From NCBI GenBank assembly GCA_013399695.1, contig VXAU01000755.1:284553-348552 (forward strand): DNA of 64,000 bases, written 5' to 3'. Below, piece by piece: positions 13,601 through 25,441 of the stretch. How positions within the stretch are numbered: position 1 is the first letter of the stretch; the number at the start of each line of letters is the position of its first letter. Under the pieces are notes generated by a model that did not search any database, was not told the origin of the DNA, and worked only from the letters and a program-made list of their open reading frames with translations. A program made the position numbers and the translations under genes. The DNA comes from Formicarius rufipectus (lineage: Eukaryota > Chordata > Aves > Passeriformes > Formicariidae).

Positions 13601-14762
13601 TGTCAGCACTAATTTGTGAGACTAATTGTCTCATTGTTTTCACCTACTCTGTGACTTCTGTTTTGTACTTCACCATATGGAGCAAGAATTACTTTTCATT
13701 TTCATTCTGTAATGTACTTAATAAAAACCAGTCAGGGTCTTTCTCTTTAGTGATGAACTCTTTTCAATGGAACTGCAGCCCTGCACTGCTCTGTGTAATT
13801 CACTGAAGAAAAATCAACACACAATCTCATAACAGATGAAGAATTTTACAGAAAAATTTTATTGCTAAATTTAAATTTTAACCAGTGAGGTACTAAGTTT
13901 TAAATTTATTCTGTAACATAACATAGTTACCTGGACAACTGAGTAATTGAATTACTATAATTTGTAGCATTCATAGCAAACTTTATTTAAGTTTATTTAA
14001 GTATAAAAGCATAACTTAAAAATGCAGATGATGTATTTAATATTTCCATGCTATGCTTTGGGAGTTTCTTATAGTAATGTTCTGACTAGGTTCTGTTTTT
14101 CAAATGGATGTAAATCACTTCACTATTCAGGGCTTGAAATCTTAAATGTTTGGGTAAAAGTAGGACCTGTGCAAATTTATTTGAGGAAAATATACTGAAT
14201 ACAATAAAGCAGATCCTTGCAAAAAAACGTTCATTCGCATAAAACATTTTTTTCAACTGTATGGATTGGCTTACAAGATTTCAAGTACTTCAAATACTTT
14301 CCTGAGTAATTAGTAAACAGCCATAGCACAGATCAATAATCTGTAGCCTCAAAAGCAAAGTAACACATCTGATCTTCAGCTGATGTGAATGAGTTAAGAT
14401 TTGTGGCTGCAATTGACAGCACCAAACCCTTAAGTTTTTGTGCACTTCAGTGAATAAAAATTCAGATTAAACTGAACATATAGTACTGCTGTGACATCTA
14501 GTCTTTAGTTCAAGACTGCACCTATTACATTTGTGAACAGCTAGCTGCCTGTGTCCAAAAGCATCACACTCCTCAAACTAAAAAAATTTACATGATTATA
14601 CTTAGAAGAATAGTCTTATTTCAGTAGAATTATGCATGTGACTGACATAAGGAATAAAAAAAATTTTCATGTATTGAAACTTTAGGTTCATACAGCTGAT
14701 TTGTATCTTAATATTTGACATTGTGGCTAACAGATTTAATTTTCTCCCACTCTGCTATACAG
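10690..14762. other. AT-rich non-coding sequence with simple repeats
   Basis: Contains an A/C-rich (CAAA)n-like tract at about 11190-11320, a (TA)n run at about 12948-12966 and an (ATTTT)n run at about 13091-13127. No exon or mobile element was recognised. The long minus-strand frames at 11110-11573 are translations of the A/C-rich tract. Confidence 0.45.
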
Positions 14763-15116
14763 CCACAGGTGCAAACAGTTTTGATCAGGTTTAAGCAAAT
14801 CCCCTTCAATTTTAATTTCTCAGGAATAGAAATGGAGAAACACAGCAGCTTACTCTACAATGTCATCATTGAAAGTATACAGCATCTTCAGCAATCTTAC
14901 TTACAAGAGGCAGACTGCATTTTTTCTACATTCTTTGATGTATCAGTATTTCCTTTAGAAATTCAAACAGAGGCATTGACAAAAGATAATAACTTAGAAT
15001 TGGTGCAAGTTATTGATATCAAACAAAACAGGAAGGAAATTACCAAGGACACAGAATTATACCTTCTTAACCTGCGAGAGGGAACATCATCAAAATTAAA
15101 CTTGAAAACTATTTGA
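14763..15116 (+). CDS. Candidate exon of an unidentified gene
   Basis: A frame of 117 codons opens directly after a good 3' splice site (pyrimidine-rich TTTAATTTTCTCCCACTCTG, then CTATACAG) and runs to TGA at 15114. The translation has balanced composition with amphipathic helical character, for example SIQHLQQSYLQEADC and LVQVIDIKQNRKEI, rather than the Lys/Phe/Ile runs of random AT-rich DNA. No good 5' splice site precedes the stop, so the block is either a last exon or has suffered a truncating mutation. Solo LTR copy 2 begins 33 bp after the stop. I do not recognise the protein. It may belong with the downstream + strand blocks from 20.7 kb onwards. Confidence 0.45.
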   Translation, partial: PQVQTVLIRFKQIPFNFNFSGIEMEKHSSLLYNVIIESIQHLQQSYLQEADCIFSTFFDVSVFPLEIQTEALTKDNNLELVQVIDIKQNRKEITKDTELYLLNLREGTSSKLNLKTI

Positions 15117-15148
15117 AGAGCATTCTTGTAAAAACAGTATAGCACAAT

Positions 15149-15692
15149 TGTCGGGGGAGGCACCTGTCAGGGACTGCCAAGAGGATAATTTTTACCTATG
15201 GATGAAACTGTCTGTTGCCAACTAGAGACTGCCACAATCACCAGCTATATACCCTTTGCCATAGGGCTGCTGTTTCTGCAAGTTTTCATACTGTTCAAAT
15301 GTTATAGTTAGGATAAAATATGTATTAGATAGGTAATTACTACCATTCTAGTACTTCTGTATGTTCAACTGTTCTGATTGGTTCTGGGAACCCTGGTTAC
15401 GGCCCCCTGATTGGTTCATGTACCCCTAAAACCTCACTAGCTAGCCAGTGGGGCAATGCAGCACCACCCTATAAGGCTAAGCCACCCCTAGTTTTCCCTT
15501 ATAAGTTATAAACCCTCCTTCTCTTTTCCTTTTGTGTCACGATCCGCCCCTAACTCCACCCAAGTTCTAGAACCCTCCAACCGAACCCTATAAGAGTCCC
15601 ATGCGCCCCTAATAAAGTGTTCACACCTGTGCACACCTGTACACAGCCTCCTCTGTGTAGATCGTTCCTTCTTTCCCTTCCAGACTGCGACA
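15149..15692 (+). mobile_element. Solo LTR copy 2 (545-bp family)
   Basis: A 544-bp element from TGTCGGGGGAGGCACC to AGACTGCGACA, with a 6-bp duplication matching at 5 of 6 bases (CACAAT 15143-15148, CACGAT 15693-15698). It has the same CCCTATAAGAGTCC and CCCCTAATAAA order as copy 1. It lacks the 16-bp duplication near the 5' end seen in copies 1 and 3, so it belongs to a slightly different subtype. No internal region is present. Confidence 0.85.
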
Positions 15693-15698
15693 CACGAT

Positions 15699-16489
15699 GT
15701 CAAATTTATGTATTTGAAGGCATCAACAGTTCTTAACACATTTTGGCCAGTTACATTTTATTTACTGTGTGTTTAAAATTGTATTATAGCAGATCTATTT
15801 GTGCTAAAATTTCCGAGGGCAAATAGCATTTACTATTACTTTCTATTATCTCACTGAAGGATTTGTTCAAATATTGTTTTGTTCACCTTTATTCTTAAAA
15901 GCAAAGTTTCATTCAGATGCTAATGTTAACAAGTCAAAAATACAGCATCCTAAAGTTAAAACTCTTCAGGATCAGTTTTAGACAGTCAGCAAGATTAAAT
16001 AATGAAGTGGAGTAAGAACAAAATTCAGATTTGTTTCATATATTTGAGGATTATCTTTCTACTTATAGCAACCTGCTGAAAAATTATCTACCTCTCTTTC
16101 CATATGTGATGATTAGAATTTATATTTCAGGGCATGAGATTTGTATATAATGTTTATGTCAGTAGACCATACTAACTTGAACATACTGGCTGCAAACTGC
16201 TTGCTAATATTTGGTTGTTTTGATAAACAATCTTCTAGTCTGTTTTTTAAGAATGATATTATTTTATTTAATGTCTGTTCCTTCAGAAATAGTGTATCCT
16301 AGAGCATAATTTTAGTGTCTTCATTATAGGTTTTTAGATTTCGGTCTAAATCTGGTTATGCAATTACCAATATATGCAGTGTTTGGGAATAATTGTTATA
16401 CTAAAACAAAAACTCTGCTTTTGAAATAGAGAATTTTAACCAGTAATAGTTAAAAGTGAACTAAATTTTCCAATTTAGACAGAAGAAAT
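15699..16489. other. AT-rich non-coding sequence
   Basis: No gene or recognisable repeat seen. Confidence 0.4.
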
Positions 16490-17568
16490 GAGAAAGAATG
16501 GGCAAGATATAGATTTTATGAGTGGGTTGCTCAATGCATCAGGAAATGGTTGAGCAAGTTGTATCCAGAGGGTAAAGGTCAACATCTCAGTGTCCTGATG
16601 AATGCTAGTGACAAGTGGTGTCCTTTGGGAGTCTGTACTGGGATGTTATTTGTCTTCCTTAATGACAGATGAAGGGATCAAGTGCACCGTCACCAAATTT
16701 ACAGATTACGCCCACTGAGTGGTGCAGCTGACATACCTGAAGGACAGGATACCATCCAGAGGGGCCTGGACAAGCTCCCCAAGTGATCCCATGGGAATCT
16801 CATGTGGTTTAAGAAGATTATATGCAAGGTGCAGCACCTGTGTTGGGGCAACCCCCAGCATCAACACAGGCTGGGGGATGAACAGATCAAGAGCTGCCCT
16901 GCTGAGAAGGACTTTGGGGTGTTGGTGGGTGAGAGGCTGGACATGAGCCATCCATGGGCACTCACAGCCCACACAGCCAAGTGTGTCCTGGGCTACATCC
17001 ACAGCAGGGTGGGCAGCAGGGGAGGAAGGGGATTCTGCCCCTCTGCTCTGCTCTGGTGAGACCCACCTGCAGTGCTGCCTCCAGCTCTGTGGTCCCAGCA
17101 TAGCAAGGACATGGACCTGCTGGAGAGGGTCCAGAGCAGTGCCAAGGTGATGATCAGAGGGATGGAGCACCTCTTCTATGAGGAGAGTTGAGCTTGTTCA
17201 GTCTGGGGAAGAAATGGCTATGGGAAAAACTTCTTGCAGCATTTCAGTACTTGAAGGTGGACTACAACATAGATGGGTAAAAACCTTTTACAGGGCCTAT
17301 TGCCATAGGATAAGGGATAATGGCTTTAAACTGACTGAAGGGCTATTCAAACTAGAGACAAGGAAGAAATTTTTTACAATGAAGATAATGAAACATTGGC
17401 ACGGATTGCCTGGAAAGGTGGTAAATGCCCCATCCATGAAAACATTCAAGTCTGGTGTTTTTGAGCAATCTGATCTAGCTGGTGATATCCCTGCTCATGG
17501 CAGTGGGGTTGCACTAGATAAACTATAAGGCTCACTTCCAATTCAAAATATTCTGTGATTCTATGATT
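16490..17568 (+). mobile_element. CR1 LINE fragment, 3' part of ORF2 and 3' UTR
   Basis: Recognisable CR1 reverse-transcriptase C-terminal region and 3' UTR in sense orientation. Diagnostic stretches include GACAAGTGGTGTCC, GATACCATCCAGAGGGGCC, GGACTTTGGGGTGTTGG, TCCAGAGCAGTGCCAAGGTG and the terminal ATTCTGTGATTCTATGAT. It is 5'-truncated, as is usual for CR1, and diverged with many stops. Open frames of up to 154 codons across it, including the minus-strand one at 16706-17170, are CR1 by-products and not host genes. Confidence 0.9.
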
Positions 17569-17934
17569 TTAAACAAATAAATTCAAAGCACTACCATACT
17601 ACTACATAACTACTAAACAACTACAGAACTATCATGTCCATTTAGATTCCAACAATGAGAACAAAGTGTAGTACATTGAGGTATGTAGCAGACTCTACAC
17701 ACTGTGTCCCTCCTTAAGGCATTTTTAGTGTCAAAGATATGTAATTTTTTTAAGATATGTGATTTTTCATAGGTTATACACTCTGCATGTTCTGAGAAAA
17801 ATTGAGAACACCAGTGGATATGCTCAAAAGTAATAAATGAGTATTCAGTGGACAGAATCACTTAGTCAAACTGTAATTTCTATTTAGTACTAACATGTAT
17901 GCAGATATAAACATGACTGTTCTCTAGTCAGTCA

Positions 17935-18190
17935 GCCCCCAGCCGGTACTGGCACCTGGGATTATTCCTCCCCAGGTGCAGGATGCTACACTTGCCCTTG
18001 TATATCCTCATTACGTTTCTCCCTGCCCAATTCTCCAGCCTGTCCCACTGAATGCCAGCACAGACATGGTGTGTATCACCCACTACCCACAGTTTCATAT
18101 CAGCAAACTTGTTGAGGGGTACATTTTATCCCTTTGTCCAGGTCATTGACAATCAAGTCGAATAACACTGGCCCAAAAGACTGGTTTCTT
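17935..18190 (-). mobile_element. CR1 LINE fragment (antisense)
   Basis: Antisense CR1 ORF2 sequence: CCCCAGGTGCAGGATGC, ACTTGCCCTTGTATATCC, CAAACTTGTTGAGGGG and TCCAGGTCATTGACAATCAA. It lacks the 3' terminus and is strongly diverged. Confidence 0.8.
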
Positions 18191-18355
18191 GTCACTTCCA
18201 ATATAGAGAGAGCAACTTTGCATTGGACAGTGAAATACTGTGTGGCAGCCCTAATAAAAGGAGGAAGGAAAAGTTTGGAAACCTTACTCTTGTTTTACTC
18301 CCCTTCATAGACCAGGTGTGGACAGGTCAAGATGCTACTCTTTCTTAATCCACAG

Positions 18356-18428
18356 TCCAGGAAGCATGTTTCCTAGAAAGACAACACAAGATATGCATTC
18401 AAAGGAGCAATTTTTTCATTTCCCTCAG
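18356..18428 (+). CDS. Weak candidate exon
   Basis: A 73-nt block between a good acceptor (TCTTTCTTAATCCACAG) and an acceptable donor (CCTCAG/GTCTAA), open in the frame beginning QEACFLERQHK. It is short and has no homology support or phase-matched partner that I can verify, so it is listed only as a possible internal exon of the + strand transcription unit. Confidence 0.2.
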
Positions 18429-18764
18429 GTCTAACATAATTTTGCACTGCTACAAAAACAGATAAAAAAACCCCTATGGATATCTTTGGTCCCTGAAAAT
18501 AAATGCATAGAACTGGGCAAGAATTTTCACATTCTTGAAAAGACAAACTTTCAAATCAAAAGTACATGGAACACATTGAATCATCCAAAACTGAACTATC
18601 CTCTGAATCTTTTCACAAACAATTTGTGCTATCCTCTACCTATTTTTATAATGCAGATATGATTGCGACAGAAAACTATCCCTTTTGTGTTACTTTCAGT
18701 AATATATCTTAGAGTTCAATCTGTTTTCAAGCAGCTCAGTTGAAGAGATCAGTGGTCACTGTCC

Positions 18765-19175
18765 TGGATTTTAAGACATTCTGCATATGAGAAGAGGCTG
18801 AAACACCTGATCATTTTCTCACACTACATAAGAGGATGCTCAAGGGGATCTCCCCAGCTTGTACAAACACCTGATGGGAAGGAAGGAAGAAGATGAAGCC
18901 AGGCTCTTTTCAGTGTTGCCAAATGACAGCATGTGAGGCAATGGATGCACAGTGACACACAGACAGTTCACCGTGAGCATCAAAAAATGCTTTTTTACAG
19001 TGAAGGTGGTCAAACAAAGGACAAGGGTGCCCAGAGAAGCTGTGAAGTTTCCTACAGAGAGATGCAAAATGCTGCTGGACAACAGCCCTGGGCAATCTGG
19101 TCTTGCTGACTCTCCTTGAGCAAAGCAGTGGGACTCACTGATTTAAAGACATCCCTGCCAACCTAAACAGTTCTG
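18765..19175 (+). mobile_element. CR1 LINE 3' fragment
   Basis: CR1 3' region in sense orientation: GAGAAGAGGCTGAAACACC, AAACACCTGATGGGAAGG, GAAGCCAGGCTCTTTTCAGT, GTGAAGGTGGTCAAAC, GTGCCCAGAGAAGCTGTG and a terminal CCAACCTAAACAGTTCTGTAA. A different CR1 subtype from the copy at 16490. Confidence 0.85.
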
Positions 19176-20672
19176 TAAGTAGAGATATATCAGCTGCAAG
19201 GCTGAGAGGCAGTGCATCTCAAATACATTTGAAAATTCCAGGTACTGTATATATATACCAGAGTACAGGTACTGTGTAACTATTTTTGTGCATAAATTCT
19301 GCTTATCTCAGATTTATTCCATGTCTGTACATCAACATGCATTCTGAATAAGCTGCATTGTCTGCATGTGTTCTTGGATAATACAGTACTGTAATATAAA
19401 TCCAAAGTATTCAGAAGCAATCAAGGTTCCTAGATTTCTTTTTCTTTTGGTAGTTGGCTGGTGCCAAAGTGTTCTTGCCTGTTTCTTTAGTAAATAAAAC
19501 TTTTCATATCTTGACGAAAACATTGAAAAAAATTCTTGCCTAGTTGGCTGGATAGCAAGACACCTGGCCAAGGAAGGTCCCTTTAGCATAAAAAATCCCA
19601 AATGCCTAAAAATGTATTTTTTTTATATTTTGTGTGCTTATATTGTTAAGCATGGATCAGTTGCCCCAATATTTAAAGGTTTTGGCTGTGCAATAGAGCT
19701 TTAGGGTTCTCACTGTATTGCAGTTTTTAAACAAGAGAGACAGACTCAAAGTGGAGGAAAAAAGGGGAAAAAAAAAAGAAAATGAAACCATACAAATTTT
19801 AAAAAGAAGAATAAATTAAAAAGCCAGATTTTTTTGAGGAAAGATGCAAAGATCGTTACTTCAAATAAATAAAGAAAACTCATATATACACCATGATTGA
19901 GAACATTTAATTTAATTTCCAACTCCCATAGCATTTTTGTTATGGAATAAAGTGCAATGAAATGTTAAATGCTTGATTACTGACAGCAGTAAAAAACAAA
20001 AAGCATTTGTATGCACTGTCTGGCAATTGCATTGGTAATGGCAGTCTATGTTTACCCTTCCCTTTTTGTTTTTAACCTCTGTCTGCTACAGGGAGTAGAG
20101 TTAATTCTGCATCCTGTAAAAACTTATCCGTTCATAAATAAGTCATGAACTGTCTGCAGTCAAATGAATATTTTACTTTTTAAATGTGACTTACACTGAA
20201 TCAGTGCTAGTTTACTGGCAGAGAGGAAAATTCTACAGTCTTCAAAATTCAAAAATGGCATTTTCCCCACTTGGAAGAATATATCTAGGCCAACCATTTA
20301 TGAAGGAGTTAGGTGAAACACGAGAATAAATCCAGGAGTGGCACTTGTAGGTTACTAGTTCTTGCAGTAAGTTTTATGGGATTGTAAAGTGAAATTATAA
20401 ACTACATTCCAAAGTATACCCATATAATTTATGAAACATTCATATTTACATATAATACACTTACACCAATGTACTTTGCTTATCAACCAGTCCACTGAAT
20501 TCTCAATTAGACAAAACTTGTAGTTCCATGTGTTTTATACTTTTAGAGGTATATCTATAAGACATTAAAGGAATTTCTAAGATCCACATAATTTTTGTAC
20601 CATTACAACTTGTTAGTGAATTGTGTATAAAATATGTAACACTGATAATCAGATGATTCGTAGACTTTTCAG
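19176..20672. other. AT-rich non-coding sequence
   Basis: No gene or recognisable element. The minus-strand frames here are low complexity and lack splice support. Confidence 0.4.
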
Positions 20673-21014
20673 CAGCAAATCTTCCCACCATGGAAATTTG
20701 CTTTGACAGTGGAGAACACAAACTGAAAATAAAGCAAGATGTAATAACGCTATGCCTCCTTTAATGAACATACATTTTATACCCCTACAACAACCTGTTC
20801 CTGAACTGAACTTCAGCCATTTCATTGTTGTTCACATTCTTGACCAAATGATAGGAAGCAGTTCACTGGAAATGATGGTTCAGCAGCAAATGGAAGCTTT
20901 GAGGGACTTACAGGTTTTACAGCTTGTAGGTGAGAGAGCAGCTAACGAATATTACTATTTGAGACCTGCTAAAAAGCAAGAGCTTCTGAAAAAAATAAGC
21001 CTGTGGCTCTGCAT
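20673..21014 (+). pseudogene. Candidate exon with one frame change
   Basis: After an acceptor TAGACTTTTCAG, one frame reads coding-like (LPTMEICFDSGEHKLKIK) to a TAA at 20762. The next frame continues immediately (ELNFSHFIVVHILDQM, MVQQQMEALRDLQVLQL, RAANEYYYLRPAKKQ) to about 21014. A single missing base near 20760 would join the two. The GTATTG after 21014 is a weak donor, but its splice phase (2 nt) matches the acceptor phase of the block at 21828. A stronger donor, TAG/GTGAGA at 20929, lies inside and gives a non-matching phase. The protein is unrecognised. The break could be pseudogenisation or an assembly indel. Confidence 0.45.
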
Positions 21015-21341
21015 GTATTGATGGTACTTAAAAAAGAGATAAAGCAAGCAGTGCCCAATTCAGTAAGCTCACATTTAAGATAAGGAAAGGCAAGACATAA
21101 GGAAAGATTTTCCCTGGCATTATAGGACAATGGATTTTTATCTGAGTGGACAGGAAGGAATAAGAAAGGCTGAGTCATTCATTGAGATCATTCAATGAAA
21201 AATTTTGGGAAAAAATACAGGATTATTTTTCAAAATTCATCAGGAACTGTGCACGCTCATAATCAGGCCTTGTAAATTTAAGCAAGTCTGATTGGAGAAA
21301 AGGTTGATAAATGAAAAATTATTAAAAATTTTCTGTTGCGC

Positions 21342-21447
21342 TGTGTCGGGTTTGCTAAGCTCCCCGCCAAACACAGCTATGTGCCAGCTAGCTCTCCCCA
21401 CCCCACTCCCGACAAAAGAAAAAAAAAACTAGTAAAAGGCAAAATTA
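21342..21447 (-). mobile_element. Partial ERVL-like LTR running into the gap
   Basis: TGTGTCGGGTTTGCTAAGC, then CTCCCCGCCAAACACAGC and GCCAGCTAGCTCTCCCC, matches the antisense 3' end of a common avian ERVL-type LTR. The sequence is cut by the N gap at 21448, so a repeat is the probable cause of the gap. Confidence 0.6.
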
Positions 21448-21581
21448 NNNNNNNNNNNNNNNNNNNNNNNNNNNNNNNNNNNNNNNNNNNNNNNNNNNNN
21501 NNNNNNNNNNNNNNNNNNNNNNNNNNNNNNNNNNNNNNNNNNNNNNNNNNNNNNNNNNNNNNNNNNNNNNNNNNNNNNNNN
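21448..21581. other. Assembly gap (134 N)
   Basis: A run of undetermined bases between a partial LTR and a duplicated 200-bp block. Single Ns also occur at 21782, 30313, 37686 and 38145. Confidence 0.99.
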
Positions 21582-21781
21582 TACATAACTAATATTATTA
21601 AAAAAAAAAAAAATGTTTGAAAAGAAGTGTGTACCTCTGTATTTAGAGGCATTAATCCCTAGTATATAATGTGTACATCACAGCTGTATATTATGGTAGA
21701 TTGGCATAATTTTTGGTTAACTTTTACCCTGCCAAGTAATCTTCATGTCTGCAGTTGTTCTTCAAGAAAAAAATGATGACC
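21582..21781. repeat. 200-bp block identical to 25442-25641
   Basis: Every base, including a 14-A run, matches 25442-25641. The block sits exactly between the N gap and the single N at 21782, which points to a misplaced contig end or gap-fill error rather than a biological duplication. The coding-like frame that appears to start inside it at 21745 should therefore not be trusted upstream of 21783. Confidence 0.9.
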
Positions 21782-21827
21782 NACTACCACATGCTCTCCT
21801 TACATATTTCTCCTGTCCTTTACATAG

Positions 21828-22214
21828 GTTAATGGAGACCTATTTATATTATGAGATGTGTAGTTCTGAACAAGAACGTTCAGTCATGCTATGTAACTAT
21901 GTAAGCAATACTGTACAGCATGAACATTTCTGGGAATTAAATAGTATGAAAACTTCTGTGGTTGCAGAATTCAAAAGGCACTATAAGAACATCAGTGAAC
22001 AAAAATTCCCAGCTGTTATGGTGCATGTTTATAGTGGTAAAAATAAAAGTCTGCCTATTTCTCTTGGACAAATCAATACTCAGTGAACAAAAGAAGAAAT
22101 ATTAACAGACGAGGTCACAAAAAGAAAGTTGCTTTCAAGAAAATCATAGAGGATTATTTGTTGGGTATTTCTTCCAGAATTACTAGAGTCAGAAGCTTCA
22201 AACAAAAAGGTTGA
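21828..22214 (+). pseudogene. Candidate exon with one frame change
   Basis: Follows one of the best acceptors in the window (CTCTCCTTACATATTTCTCC, TGTCCTTTACATAG). The first frame reads LMETYLYYEMCSSEQER through VVAEFKRHYKNISEQ to a TGA at 22084. The frame two positions over continues with a very basic, helix-like stretch (RRNINRRGHKKKVAFKK, IIEDYLLGISSRITRVR) to TGA at 22212. One lost base near 22075-22085 would explain the switch. The basic end could be a true C-terminus, or the AAAAG/GTTGA sequence at 22209 could be a donor. Unrecognised protein, probably in the same gene as the preceding block. Confidence 0.45.
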
Positions 22215-22862
22215 ATTTTTAGTGCAGTTTTGTTTGGGTTTGGTTTGGTTTGGTTATTTACTTGGTACAGTATTTTTTACATCAGTATAGATTACAAAAT
22301 TCTTTGAAGACATGGGGAGTACTTTCATCTTAATGTGGTCTAATTTAGCATAAAAGGAAAAAAAATTCCTTCATCTTGTTTAAAGCATGCTTTGGAGGAG
22401 TTTAGTACCTGAGGCCTTTTTTGAACAAAGCCCCAGCTATGTGAGGAATGAGACATGTTAAAGTTTTTGTTTTCTGGAAGAAAAGTCTAAAACTCAAAAA
22501 TACCTCCTTAAATACTTGGTCAGATTTGTTCAACACAAATAATGGTTTCCTGTTAGGCTCTCTGAAACAAATTTTAATGATTTTTTTCCAATCATGAGCT
22601 GCAATTTTGACCTCAAGTTCTGAATGTTACAAACTGGATGTACTTTTATTCAGTCCCCCTATGGTGATATTGGTATAAACCTCAAATTATTTTAGGTGGC
22701 TTTAAAATTATAAGTTATTTTTATGGCGTCTCTACACAAACATAGAATCACACTTTTGGAGTCTTTTTATGGATTACTTTGGTACCAAAGTTCAGGTTTA
22801 GTTACAGCCTTTATCTTGAAAGCCAGTTAATCTTCAATCCTTTCGTGCCCTGGTACAACTTT

Positions 22863-23270
22863 GAGATCGTCACAAAAAGGATAAATTTCATGCCATTTTC
22901 TGTTCTTATTACAGTCTTCACATTGTAATGAGAATGGATTAATTTTGTTCCATTTTCTATCCTTGTTACAGTCTGTTATGAGAATGGATTAATTTTATGA
23001 CATTTTCTTCTCTCATTATAATCTTTGTTATGGGAATGAGAATATGTAATGAGAATGAGAACATATCAAGCATTAAAGGTCTGTAAGAACTCATGACAAA
23101 GACTGTAACAAGAAGAGAAAACGACACCCAATCCATTCTTGTGACAATCTCAAGACTGCAAAGAGAACTCAGGGTAAAATTATATTCATCCATTCATAAG
23201 ACAAAGATTGTTGAGAAAATGAAAATTGAAACAAAATTAATCAATTTTTGTGACAATTTGTACATTGCAT
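22863..23270. repeat. Degenerate minisatellite with an inverted half
   Basis: Units of about 50-60 bp containing ATGAGAATGGATTAATTTT and TTTTCT..CTTGTTACAGTC repeat three to four times at 22863-23060. The reverse complement of the same unit (GACTGTAACAAGAAGAG, CAATCCATTCTTGTGAC and later degenerate copies) follows at 23090-23270. The arrangement is tail-to-tail, so the transcript could fold into a long imperfect hairpin. Open frames on both strands here are by-products. Confidence 0.65.
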
Positions 23271-25441
23271 CAAACCTCACTGTGCACTTTAAAAAGTACA
23301 GTATATTAATAGAAAAGGTCACAGCAGTACTGTGCAAGTGGACCTAAATAAGAACATAATAATTTCAAGATATAGTGTTGTTTCAGTAGATCTAGTCAGT
23401 GCACTCTGAGTCATAAATGCACAATATACAATCTAGAGTGTCATTAGTGAAAAATGGGATCCACAGAGAGATTCACTGGAAATCCACCCAAAGAGTTCAG
23501 TACACTCAGCAATTAATCTCAAATTCTGTTTTTTATAATCCTCCAGAAAATAACAGTCTTTTTTCATGAACTCTGCAGCATTTCTTTCTCAGGACCTACA
23601 AAATTAAATTAAATATATAGGAAAAAAAAATCCATATTAAAAAAAATAAAATATTTCCAACCTCCAAAATTCAGTCTACTGACCATCTGAGTACTTATTT
23701 CCATATCACAAATGATCCAGAATCAAACCAGTGGAATTTTACATCGTTTGGGCTTTTTTTATCTTGATAATTTAAAACTGCATACTACCCTTACCTTCTA
23801 TATTTTGGAATAGATGTAATAGCAGAACTGAAAGAAATGAGCTTCATGAATCAAGTGAAGACTTTTGGAATCACTGGAGATGTACAAATTGAAAAATTAA
23901 ATTTTATTGTAATTACTGTATAAATAGCTTGTAACAAATGGAAAGCAAGTAATGAATATGAAATTTGGCAGTTTTCTAAAAGCTGCTAAAAACCTCCTCT
24001 CCTAAGGTGTCTAGTGTCAAACATGGAATAGACAAAGAGTTTTGAAGCCAGATGGAAGTGAAAGAACAATTAAAAGAAATATGATGAAAAGAGAAAAAAG
24101 TTTGCTCTGTTTTCTGTTTACAATGTCAGTGTTGCACCCAAATATGGATAGGCAGCAAAAGAAGGGTTAACAACAAAAGGTAAATATCACACCTGCAGTT
24201 GCATTTTAATACTGCTGTTTGCTGGGACTTCAGCTCTGATCAGTAAGGACTTTCTTTGATGTTACACCTAATTCAACATGGTTATGCATGTATCAGATCT
24301 GATCACAGCTTCTGCCCTGGAATGTCCTGGGGAAATTTCATTCCTGCATCCCCTACATCTTCTGTTAAAGATTAGCCACCTTCTGCAATAGAAGATCTAC
24401 CCGAACAGTTGTCAGCCAGGCTGTGTAAATTTTAAGACCAACACACCTGACAGGTTTTTCTTCCAAATAAAATTAACAGAAATAGAAGAAAATCAGCCTA
24501 CAAATAAACCAAATGTGAGTAAACCAGTAGGCAAACAGGAATAAATCTTACAAGATTTGTTACAAAATGATCATAGGGTTTGGATTCATCTTGAATTAAG
24601 AGGATGACAGGGATAGTTCACAGTACATTTGTCAGTTGATATAAAGATAGTGTGGAGAATAACACATTTAAACATTATTTACTCTCCTTTGTGGCTTAGT
24701 GGGAATGTTCATAGAAATTTTTCAATTAATAAAGTCACAGGTTGAGTTCATGACACAGGTCAATATTTTCTACTGTAAGAAAATAATTTTTTAATATGAG
24801 AAAATTTTAACTGAAATTATTTGCTCTATGTTACCCCAGAGAAAGAAAATTAACACTTTGTTATGTGTTGCTCTATAAAATAATAAAATCAGATAATTGT
24901 GAATGTTCTGGATTTTTACATTAATGTAGGAATTTCAGCTCAGATCCTCAAAGATATTTAAATATCTAAATTCCCCTGATTTCAGGATGAGTTAAGTGCT
25001 CAATGTCTGTGACCTTCAATATCTTTGACATGCCTCATTTAAAGTCTGAATTCTAATTCTTCAGGATTACAAAAAAAATGTTGCAGCACCACTTATGGAC
25101 GTTCTTAAACTCTTAGTTTTCTGCCTCAAAGATAATAATAGTATTTTGTAACTAAAAATAACATAATACAGAATTCTAAACACTTTCAAGAAGTTAAACT
25201 CTGTGCCTTGCAGTCGTTCATAGCATATCATCTTCACTTTGAGAGGTGGCTTTTACTTTTACTACTGTGTGTAGTCTTGGTGAGATATCTCTGGGCACAT
25301 AGTGCTCCACTGTTCCTTCTTTCTCAGCTTCTGCGGTCATAAAATTCCTGTAATTTACCACAGTTTACTTATAACTTCATTTACAACCCTGCTATGAGCT
25401 GTGTTATTGTCTGTAAGGCTTTCAGAAGTGAGAGCCTTACT

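Noticed and set aside
16706..17170. 154-codon minus-strand open frame
   Set aside because: Antisense to the CR1 fragment at 16490-17568; compositional by-product of GC-rich CR1.
21745..21827. Coding start upstream of the exon at 21828
   Set aside because: Lies in the artefactual 200-bp duplicate and crosses an N at 21782; the acceptor at 21827 is the likelier boundary.
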